From JAUXEH01 sp965602945 (GTDB lineage Bacteria; Acidobacteriota; Aminicenantia; Aminicenantales; Aminicenantaceae), in the NCBI GenBank assembly GCA_965602945.1, contig CBFDBC010000023.1, forward strand, positions 1-24,468: a stretch of DNA of 24,468 bases. Direction: 5' to 3'. Shown one piece after another: positions 15,447 through 23,430 of the stretch (the stretch's first letter is position 1; each line of letters begins with the position of its first letter). A program made the position numbers and the translations under genes. The notes below the pieces were generated by a model. The model was not told the DNA's origin. It worked only from the letters and a program-made list of their open reading frames with translations, and ran no database searches.

Positions 15447-17774
15447 TTAAAATTCGAATTCGAGACCTAGGATGGGCAACAACCCCCACTGATTCTCGGT
15501 GTCCGGCCGGTTCTCCAGGGTGTTCCAGAAGATAAAAGCGATGTTCTCCCGGTTGTACACGTTCCAGACACTGAAGTACAGCGTCAGGTTGGAGCGCCCG
15601 AAATGGAACCTCTTGTCAGCCCGGAGGTTCAGTGAGTGGTAGGGCTCGTGCCGCTCTGCATTGATCCGCGTAAGGTCGAAGATCCCGCTGTTGGCAGCCT
15701 CGGAGGCCTCCAGGTCAAAGGGTGTATAGGGCACCCCCCCGGCGTAGTTCCACTTGCAGCTGAACTCCCAGAACCGACCAGGCCGGAATCCGCCCTCGAC
15801 AGCGACGATGAACGTGTTGTCGTAGACACGGGGGCGCCACTCTCCTCCCTGATCCTGGTAGAAGGTGCGGAAATAGGAGGCGCTGACCAGCCCGTACAGC
15901 CTCTCTGCCAGCTTCTTCTGGATCATGACCTCCACGCCGTAGGAGTGGGCCCTGCCCGTATCCTCCAGCCGCTCGTGGTAGGTGTAGAATCCGTTGTAGT
16001 AGCTCTCGTCCAATATGAACAGGCCTGGCTGCTGCGGATCGAGGGGCATCTGCCGGTAGTCCTTATAATAGGCTTCGAGGGTGAAGCGGGTGCTTTCCGT
16101 GATCATGTGGCTGAGGCCCAGCACATAATGGTATGCCATGGGATCCTTGAGCCCGCGGTGGGCCTCGTTCTGCAGGAGGAGGAGGCTGGGCAGGTTCTGA
16201 AAGAAAACACCGGCGGCGGCGTTCAGGGAGGTGCGGCCGGTCAAACCGTAGGACAGCGATACACGGGGGGAAACGTTCGTATTCCGGTTAAAGGAGAGAT
16301 GATCCATCCTCAGGCCCAGGTTCAGGCTCAGCCGGCTGACAGGATTCAGCGTGTAGTTGAGGAAGCCTGAGTAGCGGCCGGAATCCTGCCGGACATCGAT
16401 GTGGATATCCGGATAGGGATTCCCCGCGACATCGATGCCGGCGCCCAGGGCGTAGTCGTTGCGGGTATCGAGGTATTGGACCTCCAGCCCGAAGTTGAAC
16501 CTGTGTTTATCCGAGACCCGGACATAGTTGACGTTCCTGAGCGTGTAGGCCTGCTCCCAACTGTTGTTGTCGAAGATCAGGGCATCGGAAGCGGTGTCGG
16601 AGTAGATGATGTCGTATTGGATATGGGAACGGGAGAGGGAGGTGTTGGAGTACCCGTTGGCTCCCCAAGCCTTGAACCAGTTGAATCCCAGTGTGGTGTT
16701 CCGTGCGTCGTGATATCCGTAGCTCGAGTCCCCCAGCTCAAGGGACTTGTCCCGATCCCAGCCGCTCTTGTCGTCTCCCCAGACACCCAGCAGTGTGAGG
16801 TCGCTGCTGTCGGACAGGCCGAAAGTGGCCTTCCCCTGGATATCTCCCCAGGCAGGCGCCGCTCCTATGTCGAAATACTTGTCGATGAGGTCCAGGTAGC
16901 TGTGCCGGGCCGAGATCATCCAGGAGTTTTTAGCTCCCGGCAGCGGGCCTTCGGTGATGAGGCCGAAGCCGGCCATGCTGAAGTCCGCCTGGAAATCATA
17001 CTCGTCACGGTTCCCATCCCGGAAGTTGATGTCCATAACCGAGGAAAGCCGGTTCCCATAAACCGGCGAGAAGCCGCCGGAATAAAAATTCACGTCCTTG
17101 ATGAAGTCCACGTTCAGGAGCGCCAGTGCGCCGCTTGAGGAACTCTGGACGGGATAGTGGTTGATGTTGGGGATGGAGATGTTGTCGACGTAGAAGCCGT
17201 TCTCCACCGGATTCCCTCCCCGGACGACGAGCCCGTTCACCTGGTCGTTGATGCGGGCGATGCTGGGGAGCCCGGAGACGATGCGGCTAACGTCGCCGCC
17301 CGAGCCGGCGGCGCGCCGGATCTCCTCGTTGGAGAAGCTGGTCATGCTGGTGGATTTCAGCTTGGTATCGGAGAAATACCCTGCGGTGACCGTGACCTCT
17401 TCGTGCTCCTGCATTTCCAGGCTCAATTTAAGTTCTATTTCCACGAAGCTGATGCGCTCCGACTTGATAACCACATCCGGATGGAGTTTGGGCAAATAGT
17501 ACTGGCAGCTTACATCAAGGACATACGAACCGACCGGCACGCCGGGGATCTCGAAGCTGCCCTGATAGTCGGTTTCGGCCTGGAATTTCGTTCCTTTCAC
17601 CTTTATCAAGGCATGGGCCACGGCTGAGCGGACCTCCTCGTCCACGACCGTTCCTTTAAGGGTTCCGGTTTTTTCCTGAGCATCCGGATCCTCTTCCGCA
17701 TTCACTGGCGCTGACAGGGCAAACAGTAAAATCGCGCAGCAGATCAGGATCAACATCGATCTGAGAGTATTCAT
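15447..17774 (-). CDS. TonB-dependent outer-membrane receptor with N-terminal carboxypeptidase-regulatory-like domain
   Basis: The protein has 775 residues. The signal peptide ends near VNA-E (residue 26). A transthyretin-like CarbopepD_reg domain follows at about 38-115 (GTLKGTVVDEEVRSAVAHAL, then ETDYQGSFEIPGVPVGSYVL). The plug starts near EVTVTAGY and contains RIVSGLPSIARINDQVNGLVVRGGNPVENGFYVDNI. The rest is an aromatic-rich beta-barrel ending in LGLEFEF with a C-terminal Phe. The architecture is Oar/SusC-like and suits TonB-driven uptake of a peptide or other organic ligand; the ligand is unknown. No lipoprotein partner of SusD type is adjacent. The divergent TetR gene and the operators between them suggest ligand-responsive repression. 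Confidence 0.88.
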   Translation of the reverse strand: MNTLRSMLILICCAILLFALSAPVNAEEDPDAQEKTGTLKGTVVDEEVRSAVAHALIKVKGTKFQAETDYQGSFEIPGVPVGSYVLDVSCQYYLPKLHPDVVIKSERISFVEIELKLSLEMQEHEEVTVTAGYFSDTKLKSTSMTSFSNEEIRRAAGSGGDVSRIVSGLPSIARINDQVNGLVVRGGNPVENGFYVDNISIPNINHYPVQSSSSGALALLNVDFIKDVNFYSGGFSPVYGNRLSSVMDINFRDGNRDEYDFQADFSMAGFGLITEGPLPGAKNSWMISARHSYLDLIDKYFDIGAAPAWGDIQGKATFGLSDSSDLTLLGVWGDDKSGWDRDKSLELGDSSYGYHDARNTTLGFNWFKAWGANGYSNTSLSRSHIQYDIIYSDTASDALIFDNNSWEQAYTLRNVNYVRVSDKHRFNFGLEVQYLDTRNDYALGAGIDVAGNPYPDIHIDVRQDSGRYSGFLNYTLNPVSRLSLNLGLRMDHLSFNRNTNVSPRVSLSYGLTGRTSLNAAAGVFFQNLPSLLLLQNEAHRGLKDPMAYHYVLGLSHMITESTRFTLEAYYKDYRQMPLDPQQPGLFILDESYYNGFYTYHERLEDTGRAHSYGVEVMIQKKLAERLYGLVSASYFRTFYQDQGGEWRPRVYDNTFIVAVEGGFRPGRFWEFSCKWNYAGGVPYTPFDLEASEAANSGIFDLTRINAERHEPYHSLNLRADKRFHFGRSNLTLYFSVWNVYNRENIAFIFWNTLENRPDTENQWGLLPILGLEFEF

Positions 17775-17805
17775 GCTTTTTTCCTTTCTTTCTTAATGCC
17801 GCGAA

Positions 17806-17848
17806 TTAAAACGTCTATTTAAATCGCTTGTTTTAATCATGCGTTTAA
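17806..17848. promoter_or_regulatory. Cluster of three overlapping TetR-type operator candidates
   Basis: Three AT-rich imperfect palindromes overlap: 17806-17822 (TTAAAACGTCTATTTAA), 17819-17836 (TTAAATCGCTTGTTTTAA) and 17833-17848 (TTAATCATGCGTTTAA). The last matches the site at 17910-17925 in 14 of 16 positions and overlaps the -10 box and start of the receptor promoter. Binding of the adjacent TetR protein here would block receptor transcription. Confidence 0.6.
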
Positions 17849-17875
17849 TATAGAGTGTTCATAGAAACATGTCAA
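17847..17875 (-). promoter_or_regulatory. Predicted strong sigma-70 promoter of the TonB receptor
   Basis: On the minus strand TTGACA (17870-17875) is exactly 17 bases from TATATT (17847-17852), 6 of 6 and 5 of 6 matches. The start would be near 17840, giving a leader of about 65 bases that carries the operator cluster. Confidence 0.7.
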
Positions 17876-17881
17876 GGTCAA

Positions 17882-17910
17882 TTGCAAATATTCTTGAAAT
17901 TTCTTAAACT
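17882..17910 (+). promoter_or_regulatory. Possible promoter of the TetR gene
   Basis: TTGCAA (17882-17887) lies 17 bases from TAAACT (17905-17910), each 4 of 6. The -10 box abuts the operator at 17910-17925, consistent with autorepression. Confidence 0.4.
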
Positions 17911-17925
17911 TAAACAAGCGTTTAA
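17910..17925. promoter_or_regulatory. TetR operator candidate at the regulator's own promoter
   Basis: TTAAACAAGCGTTTAA has perfect 6-bp arms around AAGC. It recurs in related form in the cluster at 17806-17848 and covers the expected start of the tetR transcript. Confidence 0.6.
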
Positions 17926-17955
17926 AACAAATCGGTAGGAGCAGGACCGGGCCAC

Positions 17956-18549
17956 ATGAGCAAAGAAGAAATGTCAGGCAGGGAACGGATCTATCTGGCT
18001 ACCGTCAGGATCATCGGGAAGGAGGGCATCCGGGCCCTCACGACCCGGAAGATCGCACAGGAAGCCGGAGTCAACATCGCCGCCATCAACTATTATTACG
18101 GCAGCAAGGACAAGCTGGTGGAGGAGGCCCTGAACGGGACCCTGAAGGAGATGGCCGATTTTCCCTCGGATCTCCTGGATGTGGAGGCCCTCGAGGTACC
18201 GGCCCGGCTGCAGGCCTTTTTCCAGGGATTGATGGGGAGCATGCTGAAATACCCGGGGATCCCCAAGGCCCACCTCTATGCTCCGCTCGTGGACAACGAC
18301 TTTTCGACGCCCTTCGTGCGCCTGTTTCAAGATTTTTTAGAGGACGTCCACACCAAGCTGACAGAAAAGGGTGTCCGGGTTAAAGTTAAAGACCTGGATC
18401 TCAGGATGGCCATCATCCAGATGTTCTCAGCATTGGTCCTGCCGGGAATGTTCCCCCAGATGTTCGAGCCCTTCGCCCAGGCCAAACTCAAGGATCCCCA
18501 GGTCCTGAAGAGATATGTGGCCGGGCTCCTCGACCACTACTTCGAATGA
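17956..18549 (+). CDS. TetR/AcrR-family transcriptional regulator
   Basis: The protein has 197 residues, normal for the family. The N-terminal DNA-binding domain (about 8-55) reads RERIYLATVRIIGKEGIRAL then TTRKIAQEAGVNIAAINYYYGSKDKLVEEAL, with the helix-turn-helix near residues 30-50. The C-terminal helical domain is variable and probably binds a small ligand that releases DNA. It lies divergent from the TonB receptor with shared operators, so its most likely targets are the receptor and itself. The start at 17956 has TAGGAG about 14-15 nt upstream, which is somewhat far; ATG 17971 is an alternative. Confidence 0.88.
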   Translation: MSKEEMSGRERIYLATVRIIGKEGIRALTTRKIAQEAGVNIAAINYYYGSKDKLVEEALNGTLKEMADFPSDLLDVEALEVPARLQAFFQGLMGSMLKYPGIPKAHLYAPLVDNDFSTPFVRLFQDFLEDVHTKLTEKGVRVKVKDLDLRMAIIQMFSALVLPGMFPQMFEPFAQAKLKDPQVLKRYVAGLLDHYFE

Positions 18550-18622
18550 TGCCGTCTTTTCGGTAACAGCAGTCGTTTAGCCGGGAATGTCAATGCCGCA
18601 GAGGTGATCAGCACATACAGGC

Positions 18623-19888
18623 CTATTCGATCACCCTGTGCCCGCTGAGCGCCCCATAGACCAGGCCCGAGGCCTTCCCCCCCTCACTTTCCCGGTACAG
18701 GACGAGCATGTCCTGGACACGAGTCCTGCGATCCCTCCCAACGAAGGTCACGCGGCTCAGGTAGTATCTGCCTTTTTCCGTCTCATGAAAAAGCTCCGGA
18801 TCTCCGATCTCCAGGATTGCGGTAACCGCAGCCTCACTGTCCATGTTACAGGCATCCCGGATATGGCCGCTGCTCCATACCTTGAATGCGGGGAGGAGCT
18901 TTCTAATCCGACCAAGATCTTCCTCCACCAAGGCCTGAAAAAATTGCCGCAGCACCTCGGATACGGCCGCATCGGCAGACAATCCGCTGGCATCTATGCC
19001 CGAGTTGGGATCGTCGAGTTCGCCGAATTCATAAACGATGGGCGAATATCCCTCGATATCCGGTGTAAAAACGCTCTTGTCGAACTCTTCTTCCCAGCGG
19101 ATGTCATAGAGAAAGCGAAATCTTTGGTTTTCAGCGATACCTGTAAATTCCATCCGGACAGGCAGGCCGGTCCGCACATCCGCCCAAAGCCGGGCGGTTC
19201 CATCTGTCCAGGTCTCGCCCTTATAGGAAAGATTTCCTGTCTCGATGCCGGCGACCTCGATGCCGTCGATCCTGCTGTGTCCCAGATGCGTGTACGGCTG
19301 CTCCATGAACATACGGATATGGTGCCGGACATCTTTCTCGTCTTCTATATTGAAAGGATGCTGCTCCTCGGACATGGCAAAACTTGTCCACATCTTTCCC
19401 GTGGGCATGACCTGGATCTGGGTCCCCCCATCGGCCGGGACAAACACCTGATATACGACCTCGCCGTTGACCAGCGTATCCCAGCGTAAGCCGTACTCGG
19501 ACGACAGATAAACCACCCACTCCGACTGGACCTCGTGCTCCTGCAGGGTGTCCGCATCCACCGATATCTCAAGCCTGAAAAAGAACGTCTCTATGGCCGA
19601 AACACGGGCCGCTACCTCTCCCCAGGCAACGCCTGCCCCTCCCCAGGGATCGAGCAGGATGAGCGCTGTGAGTAGAACCGCGGCTGCCGGAGCCCAGCGC
19701 ACCAGCCGTCTCGACCACCTCCGTCCGGGAGTGCCGGTCCCTCGAGCCGCGATCTCCGACCGGGCCCGGTCGTACGCCTCCGCCATGTTTTTTTGGATCC
19801 GCTCATCCAGTTCGGGAGCGGCCTCCACACAGGAAGCGTCATCCAGCAGATGCTTTCTTATCCGGCTTTCGAAATCCTGATCGTTCAT
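18623..19888 (-). CDS. Membrane-anchored anti-sigma candidate with LolA-like outer domain
   Basis: The protein has 421 residues. A cytoplasmic N-terminus of about 60 residues (MNDQDFESRIRKHLLDDASC and PELDERIQKNMAEAYDRARS) has no zinc-finger HxxxCxxC. One membrane helix follows near 64-85 (RWAPAAAVLLTALILLDPW). The large outer part resembles the LolA/LolB or outer-membrane lipoprotein-sorting fold seen in some anti-sigma proteins (VVYLSSEYGLRWDTLVNGEV, LWADVRTGLPVRMEFTG). A C-terminal segment of about 130 residues (from ADAAVSEVLRQFFQALVEED) is not recognised. Its start ATG overlaps the sigma stop by 4 bases, the strongest argument that it controls that sigma factor. A sigma-coupled envelope sensor is the inference. 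Confidence 0.65.
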   Translation of the reverse strand: MNDQDFESRIRKHLLDDASCVEAAPELDERIQKNMAEAYDRARSEIAARGTGTPGRRWSRRLVRWAPAAAVLLTALILLDPWGGAGVAWGEVAARVSAIETFFFRLEISVDADTLQEHEVQSEWVVYLSSEYGLRWDTLVNGEVVYQVFVPADGGTQIQVMPTGKMWTSFAMSEEQHPFNIEDEKDVRHHIRMFMEQPYTHLGHSRIDGIEVAGIETGNLSYKGETWTDGTARLWADVRTGLPVRMEFTGIAENQRFRFLYDIRWEEEFDKSVFTPDIEGYSPIVYEFGELDDPNSGIDASGLSADAAVSEVLRQFFQALVEEDLGRIRKLLPAFKVWSSGHIRDACNMDSEAAVTAILEIGDPELFHETEKGRYYLSRVTFVGRDRRTRVQDMLVLYRESEGGKASGLVYGALSGHRVIE

Positions 19889-20469
19889 ATTGTCCTCTCC
19901 TGTCTGTCTTCTTCCAGCAGTGAACGCAGTTTGGCCAGCCCGTAGCGGCAGCGGCTGCGGATCGTATCGGGAGATTCTCCCCTAAGTTCGGCAATGGCCC
20001 GGAAGGTCATGTCCTGCTGAAGATGCAGCACGACCGCCTCCCGCTGGGGATAGGGCAGCCGGTCCAGCGCTTCTGCCACGCGGCGTCTGGAGTCGGAGAA
20101 ATCAAAGAGCTCTTCCGGGGAGACTTGAGGGGACCGATCATCGATCGGGGCGTTTCCATCGATGGGAAGGGATTGGGAGGATTTCAGCTTGTACACATTG
20201 CGGGCCCGGTTGACCACGGCACGCCGCAGATACGGCCTAAGGCCCCGTCTCACCTCCAGGCCGGCGACTGCGCGGGCAAAGGACACGAACACATCGTGAA
20301 CAACATCCTCTGCTGCTGCCCGATCCGGCAGCAGCGCCTGGGCCAGGGCCAGCATCTCATGCTTGTGCTTCTGATAGATGAGCCTGAGGGCACCGCTGTC
20401 TCCGCTCCGACAGCGGCGGATCAGCCGGTTGTCCGACTCCGGGGTTCCTGGACTTTTTGCGTTCATCAT
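19885..20469 (-). CDS. ECF-type RNA polymerase sigma factor (second)
   Basis: The protein has 194 residues. Region 2 contains LIYQKHKHEMLALAQALLPD, then AAAEDVVHDVFVSFARAVAG and LRPYLRRAVVNRARNVYKLK. Region 4 contains RRRVAEALDRLPYPQREAVV, then LHLQQDMTFRAIAELRGESP and DTIRSRCRYGLAKLRSLL. The PYPQREAVVLHLQQDMTFRAIAEL style recalls sigma factors of Acidobacteria and Planctomycetes rather than classical RpoE. The translation start is ATG 20469 or 20466, with no Shine-Dalgarno; a sigma-E-type promoter lies so close that the transcript would be nearly leaderless. It is co-transcribed with the membrane protein gene downstream. Confidence 0.88.
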   Translation of the reverse strand: MMNAKSPGTPESDNRLIRRCRSGDSGALRLIYQKHKHEMLALAQALLPDRAAAEDVVHDVFVSFARAVAGLEVRRGLRPYLRRAVVNRARNVYKLKSSQSLPIDGNAPIDDRSPQVSPEELFDFSDSRRRVAEALDRLPYPQREAVVLHLQQDMTFRAIAELRGESPDTIRSRCRYGLAKLRSLLEEDRQERTI

Positions 20470-20481
20470 ATAAAAGACAAG

Positions 20482-20508
20482 TCAGAAGAGTGTATTCGTT
20501 TAAGTTCC
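20482..20508 (-). promoter_or_regulatory. Sigma-E-type (ECF) promoter of the second sigma operon
   Basis: On the minus strand GGAACTT (20502-20508) is followed after 15 bases by TCTGA (20482-20486), close to the E. coli sigma-E consensus. Transcription would start about 20475, leaving only 6 to 9 bases before ATG 20469 or 20466. This suggests positive autoregulation by the encoded sigma factor. Confidence 0.55.
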
Positions 20509-20605
20509 GCCGACTTTTTTTGTTCCCGGCAAGGGCTGTCTCAAATATCAAGCCGGGTGGCCCCAACCGTCCTTATATATATAGAGAAACGCTCGACCTG
20601 AAGGA

Positions 20606-23230
20606 TCACTCGTAGAGGCGGGAATCCCTCATGCTGGGGCCCAGCAGGATGGCATTGAGGAACAGCTTGTTCAGGCCGTCGTATGAGGCGCGGAAATTGG
20701 GGTCCTCTACGAAAGACACGACCTTCCCCCGTCCATAGGATTCCAGGAACAGCCACCCCATGCCGGCCAGATACCTCTCCGTGTCCGGCCAGATGTAGCC
20801 GGAGAGGCGCAGCTCCTCCTGGTCGGCATAGACGCCGACATTCCTGGCCGGACTGTCTGCGAAAGGCTGGCAGATGATGCTGGAGCGGACCTGGGCCGCC
20901 ACCGACCCGGGCACCCCATAGCTCAGGAAGCTGAGGGGATTGAGGTTCACCCTCACGATGGCCCCCGGAGTGCGCTGGGGCCTGATCCGCTCGGTTTTAT
21001 CCGCCGGATCGGGCTGGCCGTTGATAAGCTTGGTCTGCGAGATCTTGGCGGCTCTCAGCCAGGAGCTGGCGCCCGAGACCGCCACCACGGTCCCGCCGGA
21101 ACGGATCCATTCCTTGAAGGAGTCCTGCTGTGGCTGGGACAGGGCGCTGCCGTAATTCCCGCTGGGCAGCACGATCACGTCATACACATGCAGCCCGCCG
21201 AGGTTCCGCGCGCTGACTCGCGTGAAGGGCAGTCCGAACTCGCGCTCGAACAGATAGTGGAGGGCGCCGTAGGAGCCGGACGACACCGGATCTTCGGTGA
21301 GGAGGGCAACTCGGGGATTCTTCAGGGTGACGATGTTGTTGGACCCGAGGTCGATGCCGTCCTCCACCAGCCCGTGGTGCAGCGCGTAGGCATCCACCCC
21401 GAACTCCGCACTCAGTTCCCCGAGCCGGGCATGCAGGCCATCGGGATTGCGGTTGACGCGGATCACGAGGGTCCCCCGAGGCCAGGAGCGCCCCTCCACT
21501 TTAAATACCTGCTGCGCCATGCGCACACGAAACCCCTCGGCCATGAGGCGTATGAGGAGCTTGGAGGAGGCCAACGTGTCATAGGGGATGAGGTAGACCT
21601 GGCGGGCCGGGCCGCCGTGCACGGCACCGGCGACGGTAGGAGTCTCGGTCACGGCCTCTGTCTCCACATGGGCGGGCGCTCCGGTCCAGTAGGCATCCAC
21701 TCCATACGTGAGCGGAAGGGACCAGGCCGTCACATCGTAGAAATGGCTCCGCTCTCCCTCCTCCTGCCGGCGCCTTTCCTCGGCTATGAAATCCTCACCG
21801 AGCGGTGATTCCGGGGCCAGCAGGGCCTTGATCAGGATCTTCTGGGGCTGATCGAGCGAGATGAGGTAGGTGCCGGCCGGGAACGTGACCGATCCCGTCT
21901 TCTTGGTCAGGTAGGACGTCGCCCGGGTCAGGGAGAATTCCCGGGCGGCCCGGCGGATCTCGACCTTTTCCTGCAGCAGGTTCCCGATCAGCTTGGCCGC
22001 GATGTGCGGATCGTTCCGGGGTGTGAGCAGGATCTCCTTCATGGGATCGGACCCTGCCTCCTCGAGTCCGATCCGGAAGAACTCGTGAAAATCACGGATC
22101 TTCTCCTCCCTCCGCTCGGATACCACCCGGAGAGTGGCCATCGAGGTCGTGAAGTGGTGCCAGGACGCTTCCCTGAGCGTGAGGACCGTGTCGTCGTTCC
22201 GGGTGATGCTCACGCCGCGAGCCGAGGCCTGCTCATAGGTCATGCCCACGGCCCCGTTTATGGAAGGATAGGAGGTCCCGTACCCGGGATAGAAAGCGTC
22301 GAAGCTCTCTCGTGTGTAGTAGCCCCATCCGAAGTGGTCGAAGGCCGCGGCATTGCCTTCAGCGATCAGCTTCCACCATTTCATGAGCACCGGCTTGACG
22401 TACTCGTTATGGGGAGTCATGGGAGGCGAGAAGAAATAGGTGGAGTCGGAGCCCATCTCGTGCAGGTCGGCGAACACATGGGGCATCCAGCGGTGATAGA
22501 CGTCGGCCTTCTGCCGGGATTCGATCTGGGTCTTGAGGAAAAAGTCCCGGTTGAGGTCAAACAGGTAGTGGTTGGTGCGGCCTCCCGGCCAGGTACGTCC
22601 GTGCTCCGCGTCCTGCGGCTGGGGGTGGGAGTCGAGCGTGACTACTGAGCGCACCTGGTTGACGAAGCGCTCGTGGCCGTCCGGATTCTGGCAGGGGTCC
22701 ACGATGCAAACGACATTGCGGAGGATGTCCGTGGTCACAGGATCTGTTCCGGCGGCCAGCTGGTAGATGGTGCGGATGGCGGCCTCCATGGCCGAAGCTT
22801 CGTTGCCGTGGATGTTGTATCCCAGCCACACGAGGGACGGCATCCATCCGGCGATCTCGTCCAGCTCGGCTCGAGAAAGGGACCGTGGATCTGTGAGCTT
22901 GAGGTTGGCCTCACGGATCTCGTCCAGCCGGGCCAGATTGTCGGGATGGCTGATGATCACGGTGTAGAGTGTCCGGCCCTGGTAGGTCCGGCCGTAGGGC
23001 TCGACGATCACGCGGTCCGAGGCGTCCTCGACCGTTCTGAGGAAGGCCTCCATCTCCCAGTAGAAAGTGTGGAGCACCCCGAAGCGGTGTCCCGTCACGT
23101 CCTTGGGGGTGGGAACCGTGGTGTCATAGCTGCCGCCGGGGAACAGGTCCTCGTCCTGCCCGCAGAGCGGCAGGAAGGACGCGACCAGGCAGACCAGCAC
23201 GAGCAGAGACAGACTTCTGAACCGATTCAT
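20606..23230 (-). CDS. Secreted M14-family zinc metallocarboxypeptidase with long C-terminal region
   Basis: The protein has 874 residues. The signal sequence is MNRFRSLSLLVLVCLVASFL then PLCG; the Cys at 23 could be lipid-modified. The peptidase domain (about 45-350) shows zinc ligands H141 and E144 in NIHGNEASAMEA and H257 in ADLHEMGSDS, with QNPDGHERF and DLNRDF in the expected order for substrate binding. It should cleave amino acids or short peptides from protein ends outside the cytoplasm. The C-terminal half (from about 530) resembles a class I glutamine-amidotransferase-like fold (VYDVIVLPSGNYGSALSQPQ, then FKEWIRSGGTVVAVSGASSW), a combination seen in long M14 proteins. AAGGAGG lies 4 nt before ATG 23230. 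It probably contributes to peptide feeding. Confidence 0.88.
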   Translation of the reverse strand: MNRFRSLSLLVLVCLVASFLPLCGQDEDLFPGGSYDTTVPTPKDVTGHRFGVLHTFYWEMEAFLRTVEDASDRVIVEPYGRTYQGRTLYTVIISHPDNLARLDEIREANLKLTDPRSLSRAELDEIAGWMPSLVWLGYNIHGNEASAMEAAIRTIYQLAAGTDPVTTDILRNVVCIVDPCQNPDGHERFVNQVRSVVTLDSHPQPQDAEHGRTWPGGRTNHYLFDLNRDFFLKTQIESRQKADVYHRWMPHVFADLHEMGSDSTYFFSPPMTPHNEYVKPVLMKWWKLIAEGNAAAFDHFGWGYYTRESFDAFYPGYGTSYPSINGAVGMTYEQASARGVSITRNDDTVLTLREASWHHFTTSMATLRVVSERREEKIRDFHEFFRIGLEEAGSDPMKEILLTPRNDPHIAAKLIGNLLQEKVEIRRAAREFSLTRATSYLTKKTGSVTFPAGTYLISLDQPQKILIKALLAPESPLGEDFIAEERRRQEEGERSHFYDVTAWSLPLTYGVDAYWTGAPAHVETEAVTETPTVAGAVHGGPARQVYLIPYDTLASSKLLIRLMAEGFRVRMAQQVFKVEGRSWPRGTLVIRVNRNPDGLHARLGELSAEFGVDAYALHHGLVEDGIDLGSNNIVTLKNPRVALLTEDPVSSGSYGALHYLFEREFGLPFTRVSARNLGGLHVYDVIVLPSGNYGSALSQPQQDSFKEWIRSGGTVVAVSGASSWLRAAKISQTKLINGQPDPADKTERIRPQRTPGAIVRVNLNPLSFLSYGVPGSVAAQVRSSIICQPFADSPARNVGVYADQEELRLSGYIWPDTERYLAGMGWLFLESYGRGKVVSFVEDPNFRASYDGLNKLFLNAILLGPSMRDSRLYE

Positions 23231-23268
23231 GATCCCTCCTTAGATATCGCACACATGGATGGAGCCCT

Positions 23269-23297
23269 ATTATGATAAAACCGTTTTGGTTTTGCAA
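23269..23297 (-). promoter_or_regulatory. Predicted promoter of the M14 peptidase gene
   Basis: On the minus strand TTGCAA (23292-23297) lies 17 bases from CATAAT (23269-23274, 5 of 6). The leader would be about 30 bases, ending in a strong Shine-Dalgarno. Confidence 0.55.
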
Positions 23298-23357
23298 GAC
23301 AGGGCGCAGGAACACATCAGGCTCGGAGCTCCTCTGCCCGGGGCTGCCAAGCGGGAG

Positions 23358-23386
23358 TTCACATTCCGATCCGGCTGGGCTAGAAT
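23358..23386 (+). promoter_or_regulatory. Predicted promoter of the cyclophilin-FKBP gene
   Basis: TTCACA (23358-23363) lies 17 bases from TAGAAT (23381-23386), each 5 of 6 matches. The leader to ATG 23431 is about 38 bases. Confidence 0.6.
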
Positions 23387-23430
23387 GGACTTGAACGCAG
23401 CAGCCAGGCATCCAGAATGGGAGGCGGAAC

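Noticed and set aside
16401..17138. Long plus-strand open frames opposite the TonB receptor (also 15636-16370)
   Set aside because: They are composition artefacts of the GC-rich receptor gene; no ribosome sites or recognisable motifs.
20525..20557. CCCGGC/GCCGGG hairpin between the M14 gene and the second sigma operon, considered as a terminator
   Set aside because: On the minus strand, where both genes run, the hairpin is followed by an A-tract rather than a T-tract. The 21-nt loop is also long.
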